Counted from the stretch's first letter, positions 34,776 through 44,173 are shown. The stretch is DNA of 64,000 bases from Dyadobacter sp. CY261 (GCF_021440085.1 NZ_JAKCPW010000001.1:496001-560000); one strand, 5' to 3'. Numbers and translations: made by a program. The notes: a model not told the origin generated them from the letters alone.

Positions 34776-35699
34776 TTAAACAGTCGGCCCCACACGCTCT
34801 AACAGTGCCTTTGTAGCCTTAATGCCCTCATATTCCGAAAGTTTGCTTCCTTCATATTCAATACCCGCAATACCTTTGAAACCGCTCGCTTTTACGATTT
34901 TCAGGATTTTAGTATAATCAGTCTCAATGCAGTTACCTTTCTCATCGAAATCATAAGTTTTCGCACTCACGCCTTTTGCGAAAGGCAGCAGCTCCTGCGT
35001 TCCCTGGTAACGGTCATACGACTCCTCGCAGCCGGTCGCAGAACGTTTGATACAGAAGTTGCCAAAATCAGGAAGAGTACCCACATTTTTCAGGTTCACC
35101 TGCTTCATCACACCCGACAACCATTTGCCGTTCGAAGACGAACCACCATGGTTTTCAACGATCACATTGATGCCAGTTTTCGCCGCAAACTCACCCAGCT
35201 TACCCAGACCATCTACCGCAGCTTTTGCGATTTCTTCGTCTGAACCTTTTCCGAATGCATTCACACGGATGGTTTTACAACCCAAATATTTCGCCGCTTC
35301 CACCCATTTGTAATGGTTTTCAACCGCTTTGTTACGTACCGCAGCGTCCAGCTCGCCCAGGCCACCTTCTCCGTCGATCATGATCAGGTGGTTGCTTACG
35401 CCATTGTCTTTTGCTCTTTTCAGTAACTCGGCCAGGTATGTTTTGTCTTCTGCTTTGTCTTTAAAGAACTGGTTTACGTATTCTACGATCGAGATACCGA
35501 ACTCTTTTTTAGCCAGCTCAGGAAAATCGAGGTTGGTCAGTTTTTTCGCGAAAAGGGCCTTGTGCAGCGACCATTCGGCCAAAGATATGTCAAACCAGAG
35601 TTTTTTGGCTGCCGGTTCGGCAAACAGGTCTGAGAATGCAGTGGCAGCAAGCGCAGTAGCACCGGCTTGTTTAAGGAAATCGCGACGGGAAAAGTCCAT
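34776..35699 (-). CDS. Tat-exported sugar phosphate isomerase/epimerase-like TIM barrel
   Basis: A 307-residue xylose-isomerase-like TIM-barrel protein (AP endonuclease 2 superfamily). The N-terminus [10 protein letters not shown] is a perfect twin-arginine motif followed by an Ala-rich hydrophobic stretch, so it folds in the cytoplasm with its metal and is exported. Likely metal ligands are the Glu in V-E-N-H-G-G near 182, a mid-barrel His/Asp and E near 284 (G-I-E-Y-E-G). The substrate is unknown; Bacteroidota carry many such periplasmic sugar-modifying paralogues. Confidence 0.83.
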   Translation of the reverse strand: MDFSRRDFLKQAGATALAATAFSDLFAEPAAKKLWFDISLAEWSLHKALFAKKLTNLDFPELAKKEFGISIVEYVNQFFKDKAEDKTYLAELLKRAKDNGVSNHLIMIDGEGGLGELDAAVRNKAVENHYKWVEAAKYLGCKTIRVNAFGKGSDEEIAKAAVDGLGKLGEFAAKTGINVIVENHGGSSSNGKWLSGVMKQVNLKNVGTLPDFGNFCIKRSATGCEESYDRYQGTQELLPFAKGVSAKTYDFDEKGNCIETDYTKILKIVKASGFKGIAGIEYEGSKLSEYEGIKATKALLERVGPTV

Positions 35700-35725
35700 G
35701 ATTGGTTAGAATTTAGATTTGATTA

Positions 35726-36739
35726 TTATTCCTGAATATTAATTCTGGCTTCGCGGTACAGCTTCTCGTTTTTGGTAAGCTTGGCTGCGTCCCATTCGAT
35801 GTCCTGTACGAAAGTATGCTGGCGCACGGGACAATTGTCGATCCTGCAAAAGTAGCAACATTGGTACACGCATGGATCGGCGTGCACGAAAATTTCCGTT
35901 TCGCCCGGTTGGGAGCCTTTGAGGATGTTCTCGAAATCGTGGATTGTTTCGTGTACTTTTTGCAGCTCCCAATAGTAAGGTAATGTCAAATGGCAGTCGA
36001 TATGCAGATCGGAACCGTATTGCTGCACGCGCAGGTTATGCACGTCGATCCATTCATCCTTTTTATTTTCATTCAAAACCTGGATCACCTTTTCCAACAG
36101 CGCTTCATCAGTGGCGTCCATCAGCCCGGCTACCGATTTGCTCACGAGATGGGAGCCGCTGTAAGCCAGAAAAACACCGAATAGGAGCGAAGCGACGCTA
36201 TCAATCCAGGTATAGCCGGTTAACATGATCAATCCAACACTTAAAATCAAAACGACGCTGCTGATGCTGTCGGACATTAAATGTCGCCCATCGGCGACCA
36301 GCGCCAGCGAATTGACCCGGCGGCCTTCCGTAAGCAATTTGTAACCAATAGCAGTGTTTACAAAGATCGTAAAAAGAATGAAGCCGGAACCTGCCGCGAG
36401 ATTCTGGATCGGAGCCGGTTCCATCAGCCTTTTGACCGCTTCCACGACAATGAATATCGATGCGATGATAATTAACGCCCCCTCGAAACCAGCCGAGAAA
36501 AACTCGACTTTGCCATGGCCATAAGGATGGTTCCGGTCTTTGGGTTGAGACGAAAGATAGACGCTGTAGAAAGCAAAACCGCTGGCGATTACATTGATAA
36601 TCGATTCGAGCGCATCGCTGAGAATAGCGTTGGAGGAAGTAAGATAGAATGCAAAAAACTTCAATCCCGTCAACAGGATGCTGGCTACAAAAGACAGCAT
36701 GATAAGACGTTGTTTAAGCTTATTTTGGTTTATTTGCAT
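35726..36739 (-). CDS. Cation diffusion facilitator transporter
   Basis: A 337-residue CDF-family exporter of divalent metal ions. It has about six N-terminal transmembrane helices with the metal-site motif D-A-L-E-S near 41-45 and the H-x3-D pattern (H-L-M-S-D-S) near 153-158, then a cytoplasmic domain ending in a Cys/His-rich tail (Y-Q-C-C-Y-F-C-R near 290). The long C-terminal tail beyond the usual domain could be an extra metal site. Divergent from the Nudix gene with 38 bp between. Confidence 0.88.
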   Translation of the reverse strand: MQINQNKLKQRLIMLSFVASILLTGLKFFAFYLTSSNAILSDALESIINVIASGFAFYSVYLSSQPKDRNHPYGHGKVEFFSAGFEGALIIIASIFIVVEAVKRLMEPAPIQNLAAGSGFILFTIFVNTAIGYKLLTEGRRVNSLALVADGRHLMSDSISSVVLILSVGLIMLTGYTWIDSVASLLFGVFLAYSGSHLVSKSVAGLMDATDEALLEKVIQVLNENKKDEWIDVHNLRVQQYGSDLHIDCHLTLPYYWELQKVHETIHDFENILKGSQPGETEIFVHADPCVYQCCYFCRIDNCPVRQHTFVQDIEWDAAKLTKNEKLYREARINIQE

Positions 36740-36777
36740 TTGAGATTTGTCAATGAGGTGTCAAAAATACTAAGAAA

Positions 36778-37332
36778 ATGCGGGTTATATCCACTGAAAA
36801 TAATTGGAAAACACTAACGTCTGAAACCGTTTATGAGAATGCCTGGCTGGAACTCAGTCACCGTGACGTGATTAACCCGTCGGGTAACAAAGGCATTTAC
36901 GGTTTGGTCAAATTCAAAAACCAGGCAATAGGGGTGATCCCGGTGGACAACGACGACAACATTTATCTCGTGGGCCAATTTCGTTACGCCATCGACGAAT
37001 ATTCCTGGGAGATCCCGGAAGGTGGCGGGGTCCTGGGCGTCGATCCGCTCGAAGGCGCCAAACGCGAATTGAAAGAGGAGACCGGCCTTGTCGCAGCCAA
37101 ATGGACCAAACTTGCCCGCATTCACACATCCAATTCAGCTACCAACGAGGAAGGGTTTCTCTACATTGCCGAAGATCTCATTCAGGACCAGGCCGAGCCG
37201 GAAGAAACCGAGGAGTTACAGGTATGGAAATTGCCTTTAAAAGAAGCAGTAGAAATGGTCATGCGGTCCGAAATCACCGATTCGCTTTCGGTAGCTGCCA
37301 TTTTAATGACTGCCAGACTGAAAGGTATCTGA
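36778..37332 (+). CDS. Nudix hydrolase, ADP-ribose pyrophosphatase-like
   Basis: A 184-residue Nudix protein. The Nudix box is near residues 82-103 with the core R-E-L-K-E-E-T-G-L. The first Glu of the consensus (G-x5-E) is replaced by Val (in L-G-V-D-P-L-E). The residues that bind Mg2+ (R-E-x2-E-E) are kept, so activity is likely. Similar proteins split ADP-ribose or nucleoside-diphosphate sugars. One base separates its stop from the LysE-type gene, so the two are co-transcribed. Confidence 0.85.
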   Translation: MRVISTENNWKTLTSETVYENAWLELSHRDVINPSGNKGIYGLVKFKNQAIGVIPVDNDDNIYLVGQFRYAIDEYSWEIPEGGGVLGVDPLEGAKRELKEETGLVAAKWTKLARIHTSNSATNEEGFLYIAEDLIQDQAEPEETEELQVWKLPLKEAVEMVMRSEITDSLSVAAILMTARLKGI

Positions 37333-37333
37333 T

Positions 37334-37948
37334 ATGCTGCAAGCATTGTTTTACGGGACGCTGACAGGTGTAGCATTATGCCTTACTTTCGGGACTGTCT
37401 TCTTTTCACTAGTCCAAAACAGCGTCGATAATGGGTACCGCACCGGTATTAAAATCGCTCTGGGCGTGTTTGTATGCGACATTATCTTCGTTTTCTTCGC
37501 CATTTTCGGAACGGCATTATTGCCTGATATACCAAACTTCCAGAAATGGATGGCTGGCGCGGGTGTTATTTTCCTGATTGCATTAGGTTTAAGCAACATC
37601 ATTAAAGGCCAACCCCAGATCGCCGAACCGCAGACACGTTTTGGAAACTTTCTGTACTATTTCACGACTGGTTTTTTGCTCAATGGCCTTAATCCGGTGA
37701 ATTTCATTAGCTGGGTGACCATCGCTTCCTACATTCGCACGAATTTGCATTACAACCTGAACCAGGTGTTACTATTCTTCTCGGCGAGCGTGATTGCAGT
37801 ATTTTTGGTAGAGAGTGCCATTGCGGTATTTGCACACCGCTTGAAACGTATTTTTACACCCAAAGTGGTGACCCTGTTTAACAAAGTGACAGGCGTGGTT
37901 TTTATTCTCATCGCCTGTCAGATTGCTTATACCAATTTTTTAAAATAG
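37334..37948 (+). CDS. LysE/RhtB-family exporter
   Basis: A 204-residue inner-membrane protein with about six helices, of the amino-acid exporter superfamily LysE. The N-terminal segment G-x2-T-G-V-A-L-C-L-T-F-G-T matches the family and an N-G-L-N-P-V-N-F motif lies near 114-121. The exported compound is unknown. It converges on GH3 with 3 bp between stops. Confidence 0.83.
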   Translation: MLQALFYGTLTGVALCLTFGTVFFSLVQNSVDNGYRTGIKIALGVFVCDIIFVFFAIFGTALLPDIPNFQKWMAGAGVIFLIALGLSNIIKGQPQIAEPQTRFGNFLYYFTTGFLLNGLNPVNFISWVTIASYIRTNLHYNLNQVLLFFSASVIAVFLVESAIAVFAHRLKRIFTPKVVTLFNKVTGVVFILIACQIAYTNFLK

Positions 37949-37951
37949 GAG

Positions 37952-39520
37952 TTATCCCTTGATGTACCCCTCGGCCTTTAGGAAACTCTTCCAGTCGCTA
38001 ATCAGGTCTTTTTTGAAAACACGCGGAAATTTATTTTGTCCGCCGAGCTTTCCTTTGGATTCCATCCAGTCGTAGAATGCCTGGTTGGGCAATACGGTTA
38101 CAAAAACTTCTTTTAATGCATGCCTGCGCTCAACGGCGTAGTCGTCGTTCAGCTCAGCGAGTTTGGCATCGAGTTTTTCTCTAAGCACTTGTGTATCTAC
38201 ATCGGATTCTTCCACACCCACATACCAATCATGGGCGAATAAGCTGCCGTGCTCGATGCCGCAAACGGTAAATTCTTTCACCGAAATACCCATTTCCCGA
38301 GAAACCAGGTCGATGGCCTTATTCATATTATCCACCGAAAGGTGCTCGCCGCAAAGGCTCAGGTAATGCTTGGTGCGGCCGGTGATCACGATTTCACCGC
38401 GCGTTTTGTCGACAAATTTTAGCGTGTCACCGATCAAATAACGCCAGGCGCCCGAGCAGGTCGAGAGTAGCAATGCATATTCTTTTCCTTCCTCCACCTG
38501 ATCGATCATCATCGTTTCGGGATTTTCTAGCATAGTGCCGTCGGCATCGAAATTTTTCGGCGTGAATGGAATAAATTCGAAAAATATGCCATTATCACAA
38601 ACCAGCTCCATTCCCTCCGCGCCGGGCCGCGTCTGATAGGCGATGAAGCCTTCGGAAGCCAGGTACGTGTTGATGTAATGCATCGGCTTGCCCAGCAGCT
38701 TCTCGAAACCTTTACGGTAAGGCTCAAAAGAAACGCCTCCATGCGCAAAGACCTGCAAATTCGGCCATATGTCGTGAATGTTGTCTACTTTATAATGTGC
38801 AATGATTTTTTCAAACAGCAACTGAATCCAGGCCGGCACACCCACTACGAAACCAATGTCCCATTCGCTCGCAACGCGGGTAATCTCTTCCAGCTTCAAA
38901 CCCCAGTCACGCTGGGCTGCAATTTTTTGGCCGGGCTTGTAATAGGGCCGGAACCAACGCGGGATCTGCTGGATTTGTATACCGCTCAAATCACCTGCCA
39001 GGCTTCCGGTATCGTGCGGGTTGAGGTTGGTACTGCCGCTGAGCATCAGGAAGCCTTTTTCGTACAGATCCGGCGGGAGGTCTTTGTAATGGCCTAACGA
39101 AAGGATCTGACGGATACTCGTCTTCTGAATGGCCTTGGTCATCGCCTTCGTGACCGGAATCTGTTTTGAAGCAGATTCTGAGGTACCGGAGCTCAATGCA
39201 TAGTATTTGATTGTTCCAGGCCAGCAAACGTCTTTCTCGCCTTCGAGCGATTTGTGCCACCACTCGTTGAATATCTTGTTGTAATCGTAGACTGGTACGG
39301 TACGCTTGTAGAGGTCATAGAATGCCCCTTTTTCGCCGAAGAGAATCGAGGAAAGCAGTTCGTCGAAATTATATTTCTCGCCGAACTCGGTATATCTGGC
39401 CTTGGCCAGAAGTTTGGCCAGGGTTTTCTTTTGCTGCTGGTGTAAACTTGCCTTGCGGCGGTTGGCAACGATGTTGCTGAAATGAATGCCTTTCTTTAAT
39501 AAACTGCCTACTAATGCCAT
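37952..39520 (-). CDS. GH3 auxin-responsive-promoter family acyl-adenylating enzyme
   Basis: A 522-residue member of the GH3 family (PF03321), ANL-type enzymes that in plants adenylate jasmonate or auxin and join them to amino acids. ATP-binding segments are visible: Y-A-L-S-S-G-T-S-E-S near 108-117, and Y-L-I-G-D-T-L-K-F near 374-382. Bacterial members are common in Bacteroidota but of unknown substrate. Preceded by surE 13 bp upstream in the same direction. Confidence 0.86.
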   Translation of the reverse strand: MALVGSLLKKGIHFSNIVANRRKASLHQQQKKTLAKLLAKARYTEFGEKYNFDELLSSILFGEKGAFYDLYKRTVPVYDYNKIFNEWWHKSLEGEKDVCWPGTIKYYALSSGTSESASKQIPVTKAMTKAIQKTSIRQILSLGHYKDLPPDLYEKGFLMLSGSTNLNPHDTGSLAGDLSGIQIQQIPRWFRPYYKPGQKIAAQRDWGLKLEEITRVASEWDIGFVVGVPAWIQLLFEKIIAHYKVDNIHDIWPNLQVFAHGGVSFEPYRKGFEKLLGKPMHYINTYLASEGFIAYQTRPGAEGMELVCDNGIFFEFIPFTPKNFDADGTMLENPETMMIDQVEEGKEYALLLSTCSGAWRYLIGDTLKFVDKTRGEIVITGRTKHYLSLCGEHLSVDNMNKAIDLVSREMGISVKEFTVCGIEHGSLFAHDWYVGVEESDVDTQVLREKLDAKLAELNDDYAVERRHALKEVFVTVLPNQAFYDWMESKGKLGGQNKFPRVFKKDLISDWKSFLKAEGYIKG

Positions 39521-39533
39521 AGCTGTTGTTAAA

Positions 39534-40301
39534 TTACAAATCCCAGGTCGATAGCTTTTTCAATGCTTCATACTCTGTCAGATCATATTGACATGGCACC
39601 ACCGAGATATAGTTATTATCCAGTGCCCAGACATCGGTATCTTCTTTTTCAGTATCGAAATTGATAAACTCCCCGGCCATCCAAAGGTAGCCGCGACCAT
39701 TAGGGTCGACACGGTAATCAAATTTCTCCTGCCATTTGGCATGTGCCTGACGGCAAACTTTTACTCCTTTGAGTGGTAAATCCGATTTGGCAGGAATGTT
39801 TACATTCAATGCAATGCCGTTTGGAATACCGTTCTTTAATGCAGCTTCTGTAATCGATTTGATAAAGGGTATGCCATGACTGAAATCCGCATCCTCCCTG
39901 AAATCACAAAGCGAAAAACCGATCGCCGGAATACCTTCTATTGCCGCTTCAATGGCCGCCGACATGGTGCCGGAGTACAATACACTGATAGAACTGTTGC
40001 TGCCGTGGTTGATGCCGCTCACGACAAGGTCGGGCTTGCGGTCCTGCAACACATAGTTTTTAGCCAGCTTCACACAGTCGGCGGGAGTCCCCGAGCATTC
40101 GTATTCTGTTACATCCTCAAAAATATGGGTGGAATACAGTCGAAGTGGTTCACCGATCGTAATAGCATGTCCCATCCCGGATTGCGGGCTGTTGGGCGCG
40201 ACCACGATTACCTCGCCTAATGTTTGCATGATTTCAACGAGTGTCCGGATTCCTTTTGACGTTATTCCGTCGTCATTTGTAACTAAAATGAGGGGTTTCA
40301 T
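39534..40301 (-). CDS. surE: 5'/3'-nucleotidase SurE
   Basis: A 255-residue SurE nucleotidase. The metal site is formed by N-D-D-G near residues 9-12, S-G in N-S-P-Q-S-G near 40 and N in S-G-I-N-H-G-S-N near 95-102. Full length and intact motifs. It acts on nucleoside monophosphates in the cytoplasm. It precedes GH3 on the same strand and may be co-transcribed. Confidence 0.93.
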   Translation of the reverse strand: MKPLILVTNDDGITSKGIRTLVEIMQTLGEVIVVAPNSPQSGMGHAITIGEPLRLYSTHIFEDVTEYECSGTPADCVKLAKNYVLQDRKPDLVVSGINHGSNSSISVLYSGTMSAAIEAAIEGIPAIGFSLCDFREDADFSHGIPFIKSITEAALKNGIPNGIALNVNIPAKSDLPLKGVKVCRQAHAKWQEKFDYRVDPNGRGYLWMAGEFINFDTEKEDTDVWALDNNYISVVPCQYDLTEYEALKKLSTWDL

Positions 40302-40420
40302 ATATTTCTACTTATCGGGTGCCTTTACGCTTTCCTGCCGTCGTTCTGCCGATGAAGTAACAAGGTTTTTATGTGAATAAATATTTACTTGCGCTTTTCA
40401 AGCTGCCAAATTTAAGCAAT

Positions 40421-40915
40421 ATGCCTTCATTCGCAACAATGCATGCCTCCGTTGAGGATATACCAACTATTATTACAATCCAGGAAAATACATGGGAACC
40501 CACTTACCGTGACATCCTTAGCAAGGAACAGATCGATTATATGTTCGAAAAAATATATTCGTCTGGCTCCCTGACAGAACAAATGCAAGACGGCCAGCAT
40601 TTCCTGATCCTGACGAGCGATGGCGTGCCCGTCGGGTTTTCCGCCGTATCTGAGGAAAAGCCCGGAAAGTTTAAATTACATAAAATATATGTCCTCCCCG
40701 CGACGCAAGGCACAGGCGCGGGTAAATACCTTTTGCACGAGACTGAAAATTATGTGAAGTCGGTGGGAGGAACAGAGCTTTTGCTGAACGTGAACCGCTA
40801 CAACAAGGCCAGGAGTTTCTACGAAAAAATGGGTTTCCAGGTAGTAGACGAACAGGATATTCCCATTGGGCCTTACTGGATGAACGATTACATCCTCGAA
40901 AAAATATTGAACTGA
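40421..40915 (+). CDS. GNAT-family N-acetyltransferase
   Basis: A 164-residue GNAT protein. The acetyl-CoA loop is visible as L-P-A-T-Q-G-T-G-A-G-K-Y (motif A, Q/R-x2-G-x-G/A) near 98-109, followed by the N-x-Y-N-K-A-R-x-F-Y-E-K-M-G-F motif B near 127-142. The ATG at 40421 was preferred to the frame start at 40373, which adds 16 residues of no clear homology. Acceptor unknown. It converges on trhO. Confidence 0.8.
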   Translation: MPSFATMHASVEDIPTIITIQENTWEPTYRDILSKEQIDYMFEKIYSSGSLTEQMQDGQHFLILTSDGVPVGFSAVSEEKPGKFKLHKIYVLPATQGTGAGKYLLHETENYVKSVGGTELLLNVNRYNKARSFYEKMGFQVVDEQDIPIGPYWMNDYILEKILN

Positions 40916-40920
40916 ACCGG

Positions 40921-41907
40921 CTAAGCCGATTCAGTTTTCAATGCCAATTTCATTTTCCTGATATTCTTTTTCTGGCTTTTCAATCCCTGGCTCGGGTGGT
41001 AATTGTTGCTGTTGACGACATAGTAGCCGGTACCGTCATAAGTGCGTTTGCCGGGATGCGCCTTGCATTCAGCTGAACAGGTTCCTTCCATTTCCCATCC
41101 GCAGTTCTCGCAAATGGGAACGTGATTGTTGCATTCGGCGTTGGCGCAATTCACCATACGGTCGCAAGGTTCTTCGCAAATATGGCATTTGGAGATCACC
41201 GTCGGGTTTACACTATTGACATCGACGGTAATGCGGTTGTCGAATACATAGCATTTACCATCGAAATCCTCGCCGCCTTCTTCCAGTCCGTAGCGTATAA
41301 TGCCGCCATGCAATTGATAAACATCCGTAAAGCCCTGATCCAGCAGGTAAGCGCTGGCTTTCTCGCATTTAATGCCGCCGGTGCAATAGGTAACCACCTT
41401 TTTGTCTTTCAAATGAGAGATCTCATGCACGTGGTCGGGCAACTCGCGCAGGTTATGCATATCGAATGTGATCGCACCCTTGAACTTGCCAACCTCATGT
41501 TCGTAATCCGAACGCATGTCTACCAGCACCACATCCGGGTCTTTCAGCATGGCCTTGAAATCCGCCGGTTCAAGGTGTTTGCCGGTACGCACGAGCGGGT
41601 TTACGGGTAGGTCCGAGTTCACGATCTCATCCTTCACGCGGACATGCAGCTTCTGAAATGCAACGCTGTCGTGCTCTTCCACTTTAAATTGAACACCTGC
41701 AAAGCGGGCGTCGGAACGCACGTAATTCATATAGGCCTCGCATTGCTCAGGCGTACCCGAAACCGTGCCGTTCAGGCCTTCCGGGGCGATGATGATGCGG
41801 CCCAGGAGGTTATTTTCAACGCAAAAGAGATGATGCTCATCGCGATAGCTGTCGGGATCGGCGATGGGTGTGTAATAATAATATAGGATAACCCTGTAAG
41901 GCTTCAT
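40921..41907 (-). CDS. trhO: tRNA U34 hydroxylase TrhO (rhodanese fold)
   Basis: A 328-residue member of the YceA/TrhO family, which makes 5-hydroxyuridine at tRNA position 34. Domains: N-terminal acylphosphatase-like part, a rhodanese domain with the active-site loop C-T-G-G-I-K-C-E-K near 176-184 and a Cys-rich C-terminus (C-x2-C ... C-x2-C pairs, about 240-282). Typical length. A 210-bp upstream gap separates it from the divergent deoxynucleoside kinase. Confidence 0.92.
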   Translation of the reverse strand: MKPYRVILYYYYTPIADPDSYRDEHHLFCVENNLLGRIIIAPEGLNGTVSGTPEQCEAYMNYVRSDARFAGVQFKVEEHDSVAFQKLHVRVKDEIVNSDLPVNPLVRTGKHLEPADFKAMLKDPDVVLVDMRSDYEHEVGKFKGAITFDMHNLRELPDHVHEISHLKDKKVVTYCTGGIKCEKASAYLLDQGFTDVYQLHGGIIRYGLEEGGEDFDGKCYVFDNRITVDVNSVNPTVISKCHICEEPCDRMVNCANAECNNHVPICENCGWEMEGTCSAECKAHPGKRTYDGTGYYVVNSNNYHPSQGLKSQKKNIRKMKLALKTESA

Positions 41908-42117
41908 TGATCATCAATTAATTAAATCCGAAGAGAAAAGGACAATGTAATGCGCCGGGCGCCGGAACGCTGCTCCTTTCACCAAATCAGCGGCAAATAT
42001 ACGAATAATGCAAGTTTTAAGAAAATGCCAAAAATCAGTTTTGCAACTGACCGCTTATTCGTTGAAATACATATTTTTGTAAGCACTCGTTCCTCAACTC
42101 AACCATCCTGATTCCTT

Positions 42118-42732
42118 ATGCACATCGCTATCATCGGTAACATCGGCGCCGGCAAAACCACACTAACCCAAATGCTGGGTGACTATTTCAAATGGGAAGT
42201 CATGTATGAGGCCGTGGAAGGAAATCCCTATCTGGCTGATTTTTACCAGGATATGGAACGATGGGCGTTCAATTTGCAAGTATACTTCCTCAACAGCCGT
42301 TTCGCACAGGTCCAGACGATCCGGGAAACGACCTATTCTACCATTGTTCAGGACCGTACCATTTACGAGGATGCCTATATTTTTGCAAGAAACCTTTACG
42401 AGTCAGGCGTGCTCGTCGAGCGCGATTACAAAACGTACCTGCTGCTATTCGAATCCATTATCCGCACGGTATCGCAGCCCGACATTCTGATTTACCTCAA
42501 AGCCGATATTCCCAAGCTGGTTTCACAGATCAGAAAACGCGGACGTGACTTTGAAGCCGACATTTCAACAGACTATCTTACTAGCCTCAATAATTACTAC
42601 GAAGATTTTGTCCGCAATTATGAGGACGGCAAGATTTTGGAAATAGACGTGAACAACATGGATTTCGCCTCCAATCCCGAGGACTTTAATCACATCGTGT
42701 CCCTGCTTAACAAGGAATTGTTTTATGTGTAA
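42118..42732 (+). CDS. Deoxynucleoside kinase
   Basis: A 204-residue dNK-family kinase that phosphorylates deoxyribonucleosides for salvage. The P-loop G-N-I-G-A-G-K-T-T is at residues 7-15, followed by an E-x-V-E-G-N-P-Y substrate-site block near 32-40 and the D-R-T-I-Y-E-D motif near 80-86; lid Arg residues lie near 140 (I-R-K-R-G-R). It converges on a small exported protein. Confidence 0.88.
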   Translation: MHIAIIGNIGAGKTTLTQMLGDYFKWEVMYEAVEGNPYLADFYQDMERWAFNLQVYFLNSRFAQVQTIRETTYSTIVQDRTIYEDAYIFARNLYESGVLVERDYKTYLLLFESIIRTVSQPDILIYLKADIPKLVSQIRKRGRDFEADISTDYLTSLNNYYEDFVRNYEDGKILEIDVNNMDFASNPEDFNHIVSLLNKELFYV

Positions 42733-42743
42733 GGGTGGGTGAC

Positions 42744-43208
42744 TTAGTGCATGCAGGCGATCGCCTTGTTCAGCAGCGCATTTTTCTGGGCATCAACACT
42801 GAACACTTTGGTGTCCTCGGTCAGCAGAACTTCAATTTTTGTTGTGGTTTTCATTTTGTCGAGCTCCTTCCGCGTTACTGGTGAAGCCAGGATGAAGATC
42901 CGTTGCCAATTACTACGGTCGTTGGCCGTGGAGTAAAGCGAAAACTTGCCCTGCGGCGTCCAAAAGCGTATTTCTGTGAACATTTCGGAATAGAACACCA
43001 GCCCGATGCGTTCGTTATGATAGCTCAAAACCATCTCCTCGCCTGTACGCGAAAGCGTCAGATACTCCTTTTTGTCCGCGAGCTGGATTTTGTGATAATG
43101 TACTTTCTTGTGATTGGACGGGCTGATTGTTTCCTTGCATTGGGCCATACACTCACCCTTGCCAGCTACCAGCAAACCGACCACACCAAGCAGGAAAGTA
43201 AACTTCAT
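42744..43208 (-). CDS. Exported protein of unknown function
   Basis: A 154-residue protein with a signal peptide (about 1-22, ending C-M-A-Q) when started at the ATG at 43208; the frame opens six codons earlier. The mature part is hydrophilic, begins with a Cys and contains a His/Lys-rich patch near 32-40. No family recognised. Likely periplasmic. The nearest upstream gene on the strand is the HTH protein, 100 bp away. Confidence 0.65.
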   Translation of the reverse strand: MKFTFLLGVVGLLVAGKGECMAQCKETISPSNHKKVHYHKIQLADKKEYLTLSRTGEEMVLSYHNERIGLVFYSEMFTEIRFWTPQGKFSLYSTANDRSNWQRIFILASPVTRKELDKMKTTTKIEVLLTEDTKVFSVDAQKNALLNKAIACMH

Positions 43209-43310
43209 GCAGGGGGTGTAATTCAAAACTTTCTTGATTTTCGGGGTTATTCAAACGTTTGTAAAGATAGTCGCCTCATTTGTAGAATGCAACAGGATAA
43301 TGGGAAATGC

Positions 43311-43652
43311 CTACTTAACCCTTCTTTCCTGCGCCAGTTGCTTGTAAACTTCCCCGAGCTCATCTTTCAGTTCCCTGATTCTGGCTTCCAGCTTCTCGAC
43401 TTCGCTTTTATGGACGAGATCTTTCATGTACATAACCGTTTGCGGTTCACCTTCATAGCCAAAAAGCCAGTTGGGATGAATGCCCAGCTCCTTGATAAGA
43501 ATTCCCAAGGCGTCGGAGGTGAATTTTTGATCTCCTGAAAGGACCTTTGATATTTTGGATGGGGATAGGCGCACAATCTCAGCTAGTTCGCTGGTATTCA
43601 AGTGGTGTGCTTTCATGAGTGCCGCGATTCTTGCAATTTCTATCATTGCCAT
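43311..43652 (-). CDS. Small helix-turn-helix protein with coiled-coil tail
   Basis: A 113-residue XRE-like regulator: HTH region (about 5-60) with L-N-T-S-E-L-A-E-I-V-R-L-S-P-S-K-I-S-K-V-L, then a region I-H-P-N-W-L-F-G and a charged C-terminal coiled coil (about 80-110). Such proteins are often phage-repressor-like or general housekeeping regulators in Bacteroidota. Start: ATG at 43652; another in-frame ATG is two codons later. No operator recognised. Confidence 0.72.
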   Translation of the reverse strand: MAMIEIARIAALMKAHHLNTSELAEIVRLSPSKISKVLSGDQKFTSDALGILIKELGIHPNWLFGYEGEPQTVMYMKDLVHKSEVEKLEARIRELKDELGEVYKQLAQERRVK

Positions 43653-43796
43653 TAGTTCGGTTGTGACACGCCATCCCAATCGGCCTTTTGAGAACCAAAT
43701 GCAATGCTATGTTTACAAAGTGTCGAGGTTAAGCGCTTTATGTAAATATAGCAAAAGTCGGACCATTTCGGGAGAGAGGTTGGTGGGATCAGGCAC

Positions 43797-43825
43797 AAAA
43801 AAATGCGTCTGGTGTACCAAACGCA
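43797..43825 (-). terminator. Terminator after tRNA-Leu
   Basis: A 10-bp stem with one G-T pair (43804-43813 with 43816-43825) and a 2-base loop, followed on the minus strand by seven T. It lies 13 bp from the tRNA 3' end. Confidence 0.85.
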
Positions 43826-43837
43826 CTTTATACAATG

Positions 43838-43919
43838 TGACCAGAAGGAGAGTCGAACTCCTATACCCGAAGGCACTACCCCCTCAAAGTAGCGTGTCTA
43901 CCAATTCCACCACCTGGCC
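43838..43919 (-). tRNA. tRNA-Leu, anticodon GAG
   Basis: An 82-nt class II tRNA. The acceptor stem GGCCAGG pairs with TCTGGTC including two G-T pairs; the anticodon loop TTGAGGG gives anticodon GAG (reads CUC/CUU), and a variable arm with GTGCCTTCGGGTAT and a T-loop GTTCGACTC follow. The discriminator base is A and CCA is not encoded. It has its own promoter and terminator. Confidence 0.93.
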
Positions 43920-43932
43920 GTCAATCGTGATG

Positions 43933-43962
43933 CAAAAGTAGTATTTAAATGATACGGTGCAA
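43933..43962 (-). promoter_or_regulatory. Promoter of tRNA-Leu
   Basis: On the minus strand TTG (43962-43960), exactly 19 bases, then TACTTTTG (43940-43933), a full match to the Bacteroidota -33/-7 consensus. The tRNA begins 13 bases further. Confidence 0.7.
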
Positions 43963-44042
43963 GAGCTACACCCCTATTTTTTTGCGGAAAAATCAACGCT
44001 ATTATTAAAAAATCTTCACTTTTGTGCGTTTTGGTCGTAGTT

Positions 44043-44144
44043 TCACGGCTCCGAATGCGGGTTACCGCGCGGAAGATCAGACTGTTCAGCCGTGTCGATG
44101 ACGGGCTTCACGATATTAAAATTTTTAGATTTAGTAATTAGCAT
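44043..44144 (-). CDS. Possible 33-residue peptide
   Basis: A short ATG-to-TGA frame with normal Bacteroidota codon use in its 3' two-thirds: a Lys-rich start followed by an acidic, Pro-containing C-terminus (ends N-P-H-S-E-P). It starts directly after the hairpin at 44145-44173 and sits in an otherwise empty ~300-bp gap. No promoter is clear. It could be a real small protein or chance. Confidence 0.3.
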   Translation of the reverse strand: MLITKSKNFNIVKPVIDTAEQSDLPRGNPHSEP

Positions 44145-44173
44145 AAAAGCCATGGCATGATCCATGGCTTTTT
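44145..44173. terminator. Hairpin terminator after the PLP-enzyme gene
   Basis: A perfect 11-bp stem (AAAAGCCATGG / CCATGGCTTTT) with a 6-base loop and T-runs on both strands, 45 bp past the stop of the leftward SelA-like gene. Confidence 0.75.
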
